DNA of 64,000 bases, from positions 62,001 to 126,000 of the forward strand of contig NZ_SADE01000004.1 in NCBI RefSeq assembly GCF_004005845.1, written 5' to 3'. Positions 27,660-36,662 of this stretch are shown here, one piece after another. The position numbers and the translations under genes were made by a program. A model generated the notes under the pieces. It was given only the letters and a program-made list of their open reading frames with translations, made no database searches and was not told where the DNA came from. The stretch comes from Hwanghaeella grinnelliae. GTDB lineage: Bacteria > Pseudomonadota > Alphaproteobacteria > UBA8366 > Aestuariispiraceae. Position 1 is the stretch's first letter. The number at the start of each line of letters is the position of its first letter.

Positions 27660-28376
27660 ATGTCGTTCGGATCCATGCGGAAAGCAACTTTGCAAAAAAC
27701 AATTGGTTTCCTTGCCGCGATGCTAGTGACCGCCCCGGCGGTCGGGGTGGCTTCAGAGCCCGCCAATTCGCGCCCGGCGACTCTTCTCGCAGCGCTGCCA
27801 CCCCAAGCTCAGGCAAGCGAGAAACTTGTGTTCGACGTGCTCATGGACGGATCTAAGATCGGTCAGCATGTGGTCACCTTGTGGGACAAGGATGACAAGA
27901 CCTTTGTCGATATCGATATCTCTCTGAAAGTCGGTCTGGGGCCGATCGTTTTCTACCGGTACGAACAGCGAAATCGGGCCTTGTGGGAGAATGGCGCACT
28001 GCTCTCCTTCGTCAGCCGTACCGATGATGACGGCGATGAGTTCGCGGTCCAGGCAAGCCGCGATGGCGATGCCCTGTCGGTCGCGGTGAATGGAACGGAC
28101 GGCGTTGCCGTCTCCGATTGGTTCCCGACCACGTATTGGAACAAGCGTACGGTCGTCCAAGACCGTTTGCTAGCGACACGGGACGGCGAAGTGTTGGACG
28201 TCGATACGAAATTCATCGGTGTCGAGACGATTGAAGCAAGGGGAGAGCGCGTTGAAGCCGAGAAGTTCGAAATGCGGGGCGATTTGAACATCGACCTCTG
28301 GTACGACGAGAATGATCGCTGGGTGAAACTGGCTTTCGACTATCGCGGCAATCGGTTCGACTATGTCCTTCGATAA
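27660..28376 (+). CDS. DUF6134 family protein, exported
   Basis: Protein of 238 residues with an N-terminal signal segment (TIGFLAAMLVTAPAVGVAS) starting near residue 14 and a mature beta-rich domain. Characteristic stretches are LVFDVLMDGSKIGQHVV near 56, FYRYEQRN near 98 and the ending WVKLAFDYRGNRFDYVLR. Relatives often sit in proteobacterial photooxidative-stress lipid clusters, as here. ATG 27675 is an alternative start. The role is unknown; periplasmic lipid handling is a guess. It lies 31 bp upstream of the SDR gene and should be cotranscribed. Confidence 0.7.
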   Translation: MSFGSMRKATLQKTIGFLAAMLVTAPAVGVASEPANSRPATLLAALPPQAQASEKLVFDVLMDGSKIGQHVVTLWDKDDKTFVDIDISLKVGLGPIVFYRYEQRNRALWENGALLSFVSRTDDDGDEFAVQASRDGDALSVAVNGTDGVAVSDWFPTTYWNKRTVVQDRLLATRDGEVLDVDTKFIGVETIEARGERVEAEKFEMRGDLNIDLWYDENDRWVKLAFDYRGNRFDYVLR

Positions 28377-28407
28377 CATATATTCAAGCCCAGTAAGGCG
28401 CTAATCG

Positions 28408-29157
28408 GTGGGACGGAAGGTACTTATAACCGGGGCGAGTTCCGGCATCGGCGCGGAACTGTCGCGCCTATTCGTGGAGTGGGGCGACACCGTTATCGCC
28501 TGTGCGCGGAGCTTCGACAAATTGGACGCCACGGCCGAGCGTCTGGACAGTGAGCGTTTCGTTCCCTTCTCTCTGGACGTGACCGATATCACGGCGGTGG
28601 AGAAGACTGTCGCTGAGATCGAAGATCTTCACGGGCCAATCGATTTGGCGCTTCTCAACGCCGGGACTTATTCGCCAACCCCCGCGGAGTCTTTCGGCGC
28701 CTCTGCCGTTCACACAATGATGGACGTCAATGTGGTTGGCATATCCAATATGTTGTCCGTATTGATGCCGGAGATGATGGAGAGGGGACGCGGGCAGTTG
28801 GCCCTGATGTCCTCAGTGGCAGCGTATCGCGGATTGCCGATGGCGGCCGGTTATTCCGCCAGTAAGGCGGCCGTTATCGCCATGGGTGAAAGCTTGAAAG
28901 CCGAGTTGGACGGCCATGGCGTTAAACTTCAGGTCATTTGCCCCGGTTTCGTGAAAACGCCGCTTACCGAACAGAATACTTTCCCAATGCCCTACCTCAT
29001 GGACGTGGATGATGCGGCCCGTCGGATCATGAAAGGCTTGGAGTCTTCACGCTTTCAGATAGCATTCCCACGTCGTTTCGTATTTCAACTGAAGCTTTTG
29101 CAGATGATGCCCGATGCGCTCTATTTTCCGCTAATCAAGAAGGCGATCGGGCTTTGA
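28408..29157 (+). CDS. Short-chain dehydrogenase/reductase (SDR)
   Basis: NAD(P)-dependent oxidoreductase of 249 residues starting at GTG. The cofactor loop ITGASSGIGAEL is at the N-terminus; NAG is seen in LALLNAGTYS, and the catalytic Ser with YSASK (Tyr and Lys) lies in LMSSVAAYRGLPMAAGYSASKAA (split here around residues 133-155). The C-terminus is longer and basic (FPRRFVFQLKLLQ), possibly membrane-associated. SDRs of this type recur in the photooxidative/furan fatty acid gene set. The stop overlaps the next start as TTGA. Confidence 0.9.
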   Translation: MGRKVLITGASSGIGAELSRLFVEWGDTVIACARSFDKLDATAERLDSERFVPFSLDVTDITAVEKTVAEIEDLHGPIDLALLNAGTYSPTPAESFGASAVHTMMDVNVVGISNMLSVLMPEMMERGRGQLALMSSVAAYRGLPMAAGYSASKAAVIAMGESLKAELDGHGVKLQVICPGFVKTPLTEQNTFPMPYLMDVDDAARRIMKGLESSRFQIAFPRRFVFQLKLLQMMPDALYFPLIKKAIGL

Positions 29158-29606
29158 CGGCGGAGGCATCCGGTGCTCTTGCCGCCGCGGCGCGCCGTTG
29201 GGCAGATTTCTTCGAGTCCTTGTCACCGGCCACACTCGACGACATCACCCGGCATTGCCGGCCCGATGTGCGGTTCAAGGATCCCTTTAACGACATAACC
29301 GGCATCGACAATCTGCGGCGGGTTTTCGAGCATATGTTCGAGACACTTGACGAACCTGTGTTCAAGGTCACCGACATTGCCGTTTCGGAACAGGCCGCAT
29401 ATCTGCGTTGGGATTTTTTCTTCACGCCCAAAGGGCAGGCGAACAAATCATGGACCATCACAGGCATGAGCGAGGTTCGCTTTGATGATGACTTCAGGGT
29501 CCTTTCCCATGTCGACCACTGGGACGCGGGCGAACAATTCTATGCGCGTCTACCCGTGTTGGGCCATATTATCCATTGGGTGCGGTCGAAAGTAAGCAGC
29601 GCCTAG
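29154..29606 (+). CDS. SnoaL/NTF2-like protein
   Basis: Small protein of 150 residues with the cone-shaped NTF2 pattern: WADFFESLSPATLDDITRHCRPDVRFKDPFNDITG near the N-terminus, FKVTDIAVSEQAAYLRWDFFF in the middle and the ending HVDHWDAGEQFY. The start is a TTG overlapping the stop of the SDR gene, so translation is coupled. Such proteins can be isomerases, hydratases or simple binders. Its constant pairing with the SDR in this gene set suggests a shared lipid substrate. This is inference. Confidence 0.75.
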   Translation: MTAEASGALAAAARRWADFFESLSPATLDDITRHCRPDVRFKDPFNDITGIDNLRRVFEHMFETLDEPVFKVTDIAVSEQAAYLRWDFFFTPKGQANKSWTITGMSEVRFDDDFRVLSHVDHWDAGEQFYARLPVLGHIIHWVRSKVSSA

Positions 29607-29607
29607 G

Positions 29608-30216
29608 TTATTCAGCCGCGCTGATTATCGTGTCGCGAAGATTGTCGTTGCCCGCGCGAAGATCACCCGGTTTGTGGAAGGACAGCGTAACCTCGCCGAT
29701 CGTAATGCCCCATTTGCTGACGGTCGCCTTGTTGATCAACACGCCGCCGGGCTGCAAGAACATCCAATCGTCGAAATCGACGCGCCATGTACCGTCGCCG
29801 ACTTTCAAGTCGAAGGTGTAGACCCAATTGAAGGCATTGCCGTAAGCGGCGCCGCTGGCTGTGCCGATGACCCCTTCCGCGGTTCCTTCATAGCGATGAG
29901 CATCCAGTTTCTTCAACGTCCAAACACGTCGTTCCGTTTCACCGTCGCTGTAGTCGAAGTCTTCGACCAGCGTTAGCGTCTCGCCGTCCCAACTACCGTC
30001 GATTTCGACCGTGAACTGCCGACGCACGGTGCCAAACCGGTCCTGGAACAATCCGGCAGCCAGTGTCTTGCCGTCGAAATACTCCTCGAGAACCAGTGTG
30101 GGTTCTCCATTCTTGAAATCAGTGACGTCCATGTTCGAGCAACCAGCCAGAATGAGAATCGTTGCACCAAGTGTTATCCTTGATACGGCATGAAACGCCC
30201 GCAGGATCAGATTCAT
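29608..30216 (-). CDS. DUF3833 family lipoprotein
   Basis: Protein of 202 residues with a lipobox: the signal segment ITLGATILILAGCSNMD places Cys near residue 26, so it is lipid-anchored at the outer or inner membrane. The mature part is a beta-barrel-like domain with LEEYFDGKTLAAGLFQDRFG, LVEDFDYSDGETERRVW and DWMFLQPGGVLINKATVSKWG, all DUF3833 features. It is the last gene of a minus-strand operon that begins with the photolyase, 3 bp after the transporter gene. A lipid-binding role is plausible but unproven. Confidence 0.85.
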   Translation of the reverse strand: MNLILRAFHAVSRITLGATILILAGCSNMDVTDFKNGEPTLVLEEYFDGKTLAAGLFQDRFGTVRRQFTVEIDGSWDGETLTLVEDFDYSDGETERRVWTLKKLDAHRYEGTAEGVIGTASGAAYGNAFNWVYTFDLKVGDGTWRVDFDDWMFLQPGGVLINKATVSKWGITIGEVTLSFHKPGDLRAGNDNLRDTIISAAE

Positions 30217-30219
30217 TCG

Positions 30220-31560
30220 TCATTCCTTCCGTGTTATCTGGCTTGAGAGTTCAGCATGTTCCGCCGCTGTGATTGGGTGCCCCCAGATTACGGACATCGC
30301 GGCGGCCTTTAGCGCGATCGGCAACCCGGCATAGAGGAACGCCAGGACCCAGGGGGAAGCGTTTTCCGCGACATGCGCGCCGGTCCCCGCCATCGGGTCC
30401 GCCGGCAGGCCGGCCCATTCCAAGATTGGAAAAGCCAGTCCGACGGCCAACGCCAAGGCCATTTTCTGAGCCATGCTCCATAAGGCGAAATAGGCCCCGG
30501 TGTTGCGTTCCCGCCCTGCTGCCCGGTCCAGGTCGATGACGTCTGCCTGCAAGGACGGGGGAAGCGCCAGATCGGCGCCTAAAGCGAGGCCGGTCGCCAC
30601 GCATATGACGAAAAAGACGGCGACATCGCCAGGTCCTAGGAACAAGGCCCCGGCAAACCAAGCGCAGGCCCATGCCATGGCCAGGCACCAGCTGCGATGC
30701 TTCCCGAATTTGCGGGAGAATGCGAGCCAAAGCGGTAGGCCGGCAACCGCCGATAGGAAGTAGGTGAAAAGAAGCGCGCCGGAATAGTCGGGGGCATCAA
30801 GCACCGTGCTGATGAACAGCAGAAACAATGTTGCCGGCAGCCCGTTTGCGACGCCGTTCAGGAACCAAGCCGCCAATAGGCGCCGGAACGGGCGGTTGCG
30901 TGCGATGATCCCAACGACTTGTTTCACCGTCGGCTTCATCTGCCGCGAGGTTCCGTCGGTATGAGGAACCCATGTAACGGCGGCTGCGGTTGCCAGCGGC
31001 AACAATATCAGCAGAACCAAGCCGAGGCTTGCGAGGCCGTCGGCAGGGTCGTTCCCAATGGCAAAGGGCAGGGCGACTGCCAACAATGTCCCGGCTAGAA
31101 CCGCGCCTTCCCGCCAAGCCGTGATTGTTGATCGATGATGGTAGTCATCCGAAAGCTCAGCGCCCCAGGCATTGTAGGGCAAGACGGCCATGGTCCATCC
31201 CATATAGAGCAAGACAGTGACTGTCAGCAGGAAGGGCCATTGGACCCCGTCAGGCGGAGAGAAAAGAAGATAAGCCATCATTGCAGTCAGGACCGCACCG
31301 GCGACAATCCATGGCTTGCGCTTGCCGAACCGTCCGGTTGTCCGGTCGGACAAAAACCCGATCAAGGGATCGCTCACGGCGTCCCAGATCCGTGCCGACA
31401 ACAGAATGGCCCCGACGGTGGCGAACCCCAACCCCAGGTCGACCGCATAGAAGGTCGGGACATGGACATATACGGGTAGCGTCACGGCGGCCAGCGGCAG
31501 GCCCGGCAGGCCGTAAACGGCGAGCCGCCAGGACGAGAGCGTGCTGGGGTTATTGCTCAT
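30220..31560 (-). CDS. MFS transporter of the GPH/MelB type
   Basis: Inner-membrane transporter of 446 residues with about twelve helices. DAVSDPLIGFLSDRTTGRFGKRKPW is the GPH-family signature (here near 57-85) and PYNAWGAELSDDYHHRS near 130 the second. Known GPH members move sugars with cations, but this subgroup, found in photooxidative-stress clusters next to CFA-like methyltransferases, has no assigned substrate. Lipid or lysolipid transport is conceivable. It lies 32 bp after the methyltransferase gene. Confidence 0.88.
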   Translation of the reverse strand: MSNNPSTLSSWRLAVYGLPGLPLAAVTLPVYVHVPTFYAVDLGLGFATVGAILLSARIWDAVSDPLIGFLSDRTTGRFGKRKPWIVAGAVLTAMMAYLLFSPPDGVQWPFLLTVTVLLYMGWTMAVLPYNAWGAELSDDYHHRSTITAWREGAVLAGTLLAVALPFAIGNDPADGLASLGLVLLILLPLATAAAVTWVPHTDGTSRQMKPTVKQVVGIIARNRPFRRLLAAWFLNGVANGLPATLFLLFISTVLDAPDYSGALLFTYFLSAVAGLPLWLAFSRKFGKHRSWCLAMAWACAWFAGALFLGPGDVAVFFVICVATGLALGADLALPPSLQADVIDLDRAAGRERNTGAYFALWSMAQKMALALAVGLAFPILEWAGLPADPMAGTGAHVAENASPWVLAFLYAGLPIALKAAAMSVIWGHPITAAEHAELSSQITRKE

Positions 31561-31592
31561 GGGAAGGGGCGGTTCTGCGCTTTACCTGATGC

Positions 31593-32858
31593 TCAGGTCT
31601 TGCTCAACGCCACACGGCAGACGTCGATCACGCCGGCGCGGAAGCCAGCTTCGCAATAGGCGAGGTAATATTCCCACATGCGTTTGAAACGTATGTCGAA
31701 GGCGCGCCTGCCTGCATTCAACGCCGCAATATCCGGCCAGGATGCCTGGAACCGGTCGTTCCATTCGGCCAGCGTGCGGGCATAGCTTTGGCCGAAGGTT
31801 TCATAGGTGTCGACCGTCAGGCCGGCCCCGGCCACTTGTTCACGAAGCTTGGACGGGGAAGGCAACATGCCGCCCGGGAAGATGTAGCGCTGGATGAAAT
31901 CGGGCCGGCTTTTGTAGCTGTCGAAATGTTCGTCGTCGATGGTGATGATCTGAAGCGCCGCGCGTCCCGCGTCGCTCAACCTATCGCGCATCTTGCCGAA
32001 GAAGACCGGCCAATAATCTTCGCCGACAGCTTCAAACATCTCGATGGACGCGATCCGGTCGTAGCTGCCATCCTCGTGGCGGTAGTCGCGTTTGACGATA
32101 TTCACCTTCTCGCCCAAGCCCTCGCGTTGGATGCGTTGGGCCGCGAAATTGTACTGTTCGTCCGAAATGGTCAGGGCCGTAACACGTGCGCCGCGGGATT
32201 TTGCAACATGCTCCGCAAAACCGCCCCAACCGCACCCGATCTCAAGAACGTGGTGGTCGCTGTCTATTTCAAGCCGTTCGGCCAAGCGTTCGTATTTGTT
32301 GTCCTGCGCCTGTCCCAGATTTTCGGACGGCGACAGGAATTCCGCCGATGAGTAAGTCATGCTTGGGTCAAGCCAGCGTTCGTAGAAGCTGTTTCCCAAA
32401 TCGTAGTGATAATGGATATTGCGCTTGCTGCCGGTCTCGGTATTGCGGTTGAACCAATGGACAAGGCGCGATGCGTTGCGGAACCACCACTGCCCCTGAA
32501 GCGTCGCTTCCAGGACCGCAATGTTGGTTGCGCAGATGGTTAGGAAACTGGGCAGGTCGTCGACATCATAATCGCCATCCATATAGGCTTCTGCGATGCC
32601 GATATTCCCACCGGTGAGGAGCTTTCGGGCTACATTGTCGTTGTGGAGATGGACTGTAACGATTTTGTTGAAGTCGCTATCGTCCGCATTCTTGCCGGTA
32701 ACCCGCGTCGTGCTGTCGGGAAGAACCCAGCGGATCCTACCGGTTTCGAACTTGTCGGCCAAACCGAGCATTAGCCGGGTCGCCGCACCAATACGTATGG
32801 TATGCGCTTTCGGCGCTGTCGCTTTCGTTCCACCCTGCATGACATTTTCACCGTTCAT
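31593..32858 (-). CDS. Cyclopropane-fatty-acyl-phospholipid synthase family methyltransferase
   Basis: SAM-dependent methyltransferase of 421 residues acting on unsaturated fatty acyl chains of phospholipids. The SAM site is VLEIGCGWGGFAEHVA near 190. NIHYHYDLGNSFYERWLD near 130 and TYSSAEF are CFA-synthase signatures, and MLPSPSKLREQV lies near 335. In Rhodobacter sphaeroides a similar enzyme in an RpoE/ChrR-controlled operon contributes to furan fatty acids, so methylation without ring closure is as likely as cyclopropanation. I chose ATG 32858, preceded by GGGGGTAGG, over the upstream ATG 32891. Confidence 0.9.
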   Translation of the reverse strand: MNGENVMQGGTKATAPKAHTIRIGAATRLMLGLADKFETGRIRWVLPDSTTRVTGKNADDSDFNKIVTVHLHNDNVARKLLTGGNIGIAEAYMDGDYDVDDLPSFLTICATNIAVLEATLQGQWWFRNASRLVHWFNRNTETGSKRNIHYHYDLGNSFYERWLDPSMTYSSAEFLSPSENLGQAQDNKYERLAERLEIDSDHHVLEIGCGWGGFAEHVAKSRGARVTALTISDEQYNFAAQRIQREGLGEKVNIVKRDYRHEDGSYDRIASIEMFEAVGEDYWPVFFGKMRDRLSDAGRAALQIITIDDEHFDSYKSRPDFIQRYIFPGGMLPSPSKLREQVAGAGLTVDTYETFGQSYARTLAEWNDRFQASWPDIAALNAGRRAFDIRFKRMWEYYLAYCEAGFRAGVIDVCRVALSKT

Positions 32859-32912
32859 GCCTACCCCCAATTGTCTATCGAAACCGATCAAGGTCCAAGG
32901 AAAAAAACTTCC

Positions 32913-33740
32913 TCAACCTGTAATATGGTTACGCGGTAAATCGGGTTTCGGATGAAATTTTGCACCCTTTTTCCAAAGTTTCAGGGCTTCCCAGTGAATG
33001 CCGGCTATTACCTTGAACGTCATCATCGGATGTTTCGACAAGGCGCTTGCCAAGCCTGCAGCCGTCAAATCCGAACGGCGGGCCGTATGCTTTGCAATCA
33101 TACGATCCTCACCCTGTTCCCCCTTGTATCGGATTAGAACTGACAGTTTCTCGCCCGGCGGCGTGAGGGTGAATTCATAGGTTCCGTCGACCGGCATGAA
33201 GGGTGATACGTGGAATTCTTTCGTCGTTTTCTGTGAAACGGGTCCTGAAGCTTCCCGCGTCACCGGCAGAAGATATCCATGCCACTGCCCGAACGTGTTG
33301 CTGACTTCGTACAGGACCACTTTCAAATGGCCGCCTCGATCGTAGCAGTAATAGATGCTTAGCGGATTGAAGACATATCCCCACAAACGGGGGAAAGTGA
33401 GCAGGCGTACAGGGCAATCCCGTAATTCGTATCCATGCTCGCTCAAAATGTTGTTCAGCCATGGCCGCAAGGGCGATCCGTCCCGAGGGCCATGATCCTT
33501 GTCGTGAAAGGAGACGACGCCCGTACGGTTATAGACGAACATCCGCGTGTCCGACGCTGTCTCCCGTAGCTTGTCGATATCCAACAGCAGCGAGAAAACC
33601 TTGTAGTCCAGCGCATGGACAAAGGGCGTCAGTCGTTTATGTGAGACCTGTCCAATGTAGATCGACGGCTCAGGAATACCGCCGGGCTCGTCCGCGGGCG
33701 ACGGGTGCGCGTCTGTGGTAAATGTCAGGGGGCCATCCAT
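32913..33740 (-). CDS. DUF1365 family protein
   Basis: Protein of 275 residues with the DUF1365 layout: YIGQVSHKRLTPFVHALDYKVF near 28, FNPLSIYYCYD near 150, VSNTFGQWHGYLLP near 172 and FHVSPFMPVDGTYEF near 200. The family almost always lies between an FAD-dependent oxidoreductase gene and a CFA-like methyltransferase gene, as here. This implies a shared step in acyl-chain modification. No catalytic mechanism is established. It begins 8 bp after the oxidoreductase stop. Confidence 0.92.
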   Translation of the reverse strand: MDGPLTFTTDAHPSPADEPGGIPEPSIYIGQVSHKRLTPFVHALDYKVFSLLLDIDKLRETASDTRMFVYNRTGVVSFHDKDHGPRDGSPLRPWLNNILSEHGYELRDCPVRLLTFPRLWGYVFNPLSIYYCYDRGGHLKVVLYEVSNTFGQWHGYLLPVTREASGPVSQKTTKEFHVSPFMPVDGTYEFTLTPPGEKLSVLIRYKGEQGEDRMIAKHTARRSDLTAAGLASALSKHPMMTFKVIAGIHWEALKLWKKGAKFHPKPDLPRNHITG

Positions 33741-33748
33741 ATCGGGTC

Positions 33749-35089
33749 CTAGGCCGCAACCGCGGGCGCCGGTTCGGCGCGGGCATCGACGGCGGCCATG
33801 GCGTTATGCGGGCGATGTCCCCAGGGAATGTCTGCACCGAGGCGCCGGGCAACTGCGGTCGCGGAAGCCAGGGCGTCTTCATGAAATCCGTATCCGCAAT
33901 AGCTGCCGCAATACCAGATGCCGCCATTGCCTTGAATTGAAGGCAGTTCTTTTTGGGCGGCAACGGCGCCGGCATCGAACATTGGATGCTCATAGGCGAA
34001 CTGGTCGATAATCTGCTCCGCCGGGATCGTCTCTATCGGGTTGAGCGTCACGAAGATTGGGTGCGCCGGGTCCAAATGTTGCAAACGGTTCATCCAGTAG
34101 GTCACGGCCACTTGCCGATGCCCGTTGGTCTCGTTTCCGGCCAGATAGTTCCAACTGGACCAAGCCAGCTTCCTCTTCGGCATTTGGGATGGGTCGAGAT
34201 GCAGGACGGCTTCGTTTTTTTGATACTGAAATCGGCCCAGAATGCTCGATTCCGTATCGCTTTTATCTTCCAACAGGCAGAATGCTTCATCCCCGTGACA
34301 GGCCATGACGACCTGATCGTAGATCTGTTCCGTCCCACCGTCGTCGCGGACGACGACGCCGCCGGGCACTCGTTTGACTGCGCGCGCCGGTCGCCCGATG
34401 TTCACATCCGACGAGAGGCGATCGCGGATGCGGGTCACATATTCGCGACTGCCACCATCGACCGTCCACCATTGCGGACGCTCTTTCAATTCCAGCAAAC
34501 CGTGATTGACGAAAAACCGGATAAACGAATTCACCGGAAATTCGCGCATGCTGTCGGTGGAACAGGACCAGATCGCCGCACCCATCGGCAGCAGATGGTC
34601 GCGCGCGAAAGCTTCGCCATATCCGGCGAAATCGAGGTAGTCGCCTAGCGTAATGCGGTCCGCGTTCGGGTGATCCAATAGTTCCGGTGCATGGCGATAG
34701 AAGCGCAGCAGGTCGCGCAGCATGCGGTGGAACCGGGGAGAGAAAAGGTTTCGGGGTTGGGCGAACAGGGATGCCAGATTGCTGCCGCCATATTCTATCC
34801 GGCCCTTGTCGATGGAGACGGCAAAAGACATGTCCGTCTTCTTGATTGGCACGTCCAGATGATCGAACAGACCAAGCAGGTTGGGATAAGTCCGTTCGTT
34901 GAAAACGATGAACCCTGTATCGACGGGGATCGTCCTGCCACTCCCGGTCTTGCCCACCGGCACATCGACCGTATTGGAATGGCCGCCGACATAGGTGTTC
35001 CGCTCATAGACGGTCACCTGATGTTTTTCGTTCAGCAGAAGGGCTGTGCCCAATCCGGCAATACCGGAACCGATAACCGCAATGCGCAT
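33749..35089 (-). CDS. FAD-dependent amine oxidase-like oxidoreductase
   Basis: Flavoprotein of 446 residues. The dinucleotide site IGSGIAGLGTALLL is at the very N-terminus, followed by VYERNTYVGGHSNTV, where Glu binds the FAD ribose. Near the C-terminus, IWYCGSYCGYGFHEDALASATAVA is the second FAD contact. It belongs to the phytoene desaturase/amine oxidase-like group paired with DUF1365 and CFA-like genes. In that context it would desaturate a methylated acyl chain, as proposed for furan fatty acid synthesis. It starts 3 bp after the photolyase stop. Confidence 0.9.
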   Translation of the reverse strand: MRIAVIGSGIAGLGTALLLNEKHQVTVYERNTYVGGHSNTVDVPVGKTGSGRTIPVDTGFIVFNERTYPNLLGLFDHLDVPIKKTDMSFAVSIDKGRIEYGGSNLASLFAQPRNLFSPRFHRMLRDLLRFYRHAPELLDHPNADRITLGDYLDFAGYGEAFARDHLLPMGAAIWSCSTDSMREFPVNSFIRFFVNHGLLELKERPQWWTVDGGSREYVTRIRDRLSSDVNIGRPARAVKRVPGGVVVRDDGGTEQIYDQVVMACHGDEAFCLLEDKSDTESSILGRFQYQKNEAVLHLDPSQMPKRKLAWSSWNYLAGNETNGHRQVAVTYWMNRLQHLDPAHPIFVTLNPIETIPAEQIIDQFAYEHPMFDAGAVAAQKELPSIQGNGGIWYCGSYCGYGFHEDALASATAVARRLGADIPWGHRPHNAMAAVDARAEPAPAVAA

Positions 35090-35092
35090 GGT

Positions 35093-36565
35093 TTAGGCTG
35101 CTCCACTCAACAGGGGTTCATTTTCTTCTGAGTTCTTTATCGCACCGAAGGCGGCCAGGGCCCGTTTTCGAGCGGCGGGATGGTCGACGATTGGGGCTGG
35201 ATAGGTTTTGCCCAGGGCAACGCCCGCGTCGGCCCGAACGTCGTCTGGCGCTTCCCACGGCTTGTGCAGGAACTTGTTCGGCAATGCGCCTAACTCGGGC
35301 ACCCATTTGCGGACATACTCACCTTTGGGATCGAAGCGCTCGCCCTGAGCGACCGGGTTGAATATTCGGAAATAGGGAGCGGCATCCGCCCCGCAGCCGG
35401 CAGTCCATTGCCACCCGCCGACATTGTTGGCCAAATCCGCATCGACAAGCGTGTCGCGGAACCAGGCCTCGCCCTGCCGCCAGTCGATCATCAGGTGTTT
35501 TACCAGGAAGGAGGCGACGACCATCCGAACCCGGTTATGCATGATGCCGGTGCGCCAAAGCTCACGCATCCCGGCATCGACCAGCGGATAGCCGGTCTCT
35601 CCCTTTGTCCAGGCGGTGAAGGCTCTTTCATCGTCGCGCCAGGGGAAAGCGTCGAAGTTGTCGCGGAAGTTTTCGGTGACCGTATCGGGGTTGTAGAACA
35701 ACAGATGGCGATTGAAATCGCGCCATCCCAATTCCCTCAGAAAAGCCCATCCGGCAGCGTCGTTTACGCTGCCCGATTCCATGGCGGATCGTGTGGCATG
35801 CCAAAGCTGCCGCGGACCCACCTCACCGAAATGCAGATGGGCGGACATACAGGACGTCGCCCCCATCGCTGGGAAGTTTCGTCCGTCCTTATAGTCGTTG
35901 GCCGGACCGGACAGAAATTCCGCCATGCGCTGAGCCGCGCCAGTTGCCCCCGGCGTCCATTCTGCCGCGATTTCAGCCGCCCAATTCGGTTTTGTCGGTT
36001 GAAGCCCCCAATCGTCGAGGAGATCCGAAGGGATATCGCCGTCGTGAAAGGTTACCTTTTCCGGGACGGGCAAGGGTGGGGACGGATCGCCCTGCGCCTG
36101 AACGACGCGCCAATAGGGTGAGAAGACGGAGAAGGGCTTTCCGGCCTTTGTCTCAACTTCCCAGGGTTCCCGGATCATGTCGGCTGCGAAACTCTCTGCC
36201 GCTATCCCGTCGTCGTTCAATGCGGCCTTCAGCTCTTTATCCCGTTTTACCGACCAGGGTTCGTAGAGCCGGTTCCAGACGACACGCCCGGCACCCGTCT
36301 CGGCAGTGACGCCCGAAATAGCTTCAGCTGCCTTACCGCGACGCAGGATGAGCTTTCCGCCAAGCTCTTCCAGGTCCTTGATAAGTGCGACTAGACTTTG
36401 ATGCAGCCACCATCGGCTGGCCGCGCCTGTCGCGTTGCTGCCGGCGTCTTCATCGTCCAGCACGAACAGGCAGACCAGAGGCCCTTGGGCGGCCGCGTCG
36501 GTCAATGCGGGATTGTCCCGCAAACGCAGGTCACGCCTGAACCAATGAATTGTCGTCGTTGTCAT
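35093..36565 (-). CDS. phrB: Deoxyribodipyrimidine photo-lyase
   Basis: Light-driven repair enzyme of 490 residues. The N-terminal antenna domain starts TIHWFRRDLRLRDNPAL. The FAD domain shows RDFNRHLLF near 285, PLVDAGMRELWRTG near 335, and NNVGGWQWTAGCGADAAPYFRIFNP near 395-420, where the Trp chain and Asn contact FAD. It is class I CPD photolyase-like; a cryptochrome cannot be excluded. It heads the six-gene minus-strand operon. Photolyase and lipid-modifying genes together form the classical photooxidative stress set. Confidence 0.93.
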   Translation of the reverse strand: MTTTTIHWFRRDLRLRDNPALTDAAAQGPLVCLFVLDDEDAGSNATGAASRWWLHQSLVALIKDLEELGGKLILRRGKAAEAISGVTAETGAGRVVWNRLYEPWSVKRDKELKAALNDDGIAAESFAADMIREPWEVETKAGKPFSVFSPYWRVVQAQGDPSPPLPVPEKVTFHDGDIPSDLLDDWGLQPTKPNWAAEIAAEWTPGATGAAQRMAEFLSGPANDYKDGRNFPAMGATSCMSAHLHFGEVGPRQLWHATRSAMESGSVNDAAGWAFLRELGWRDFNRHLLFYNPDTVTENFRDNFDAFPWRDDERAFTAWTKGETGYPLVDAGMRELWRTGIMHNRVRMVVASFLVKHLMIDWRQGEAWFRDTLVDADLANNVGGWQWTAGCGADAAPYFRIFNPVAQGERFDPKGEYVRKWVPELGALPNKFLHKPWEAPDDVRADAGVALGKTYPAPIVDHPAARKRALAAFGAIKNSEENEPLLSGAA

Positions 36566-36662
36566 AGGCGCCGGGAACCTGCCAAAGGTGAAAGGATCGT
36601 ATTGTGGTTATCTAAAGTTACGCAGCCGGCCGTCGCTTGGATTACCCCTTGTCGGAATAATG

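Noticed and set aside
36566-36662. RpoE/ChrR-type promoter before the photolyase operon
   Set aside because: ACGATCC occurs on the minus strand but no CGTA-type -10 follows at the right spacing.
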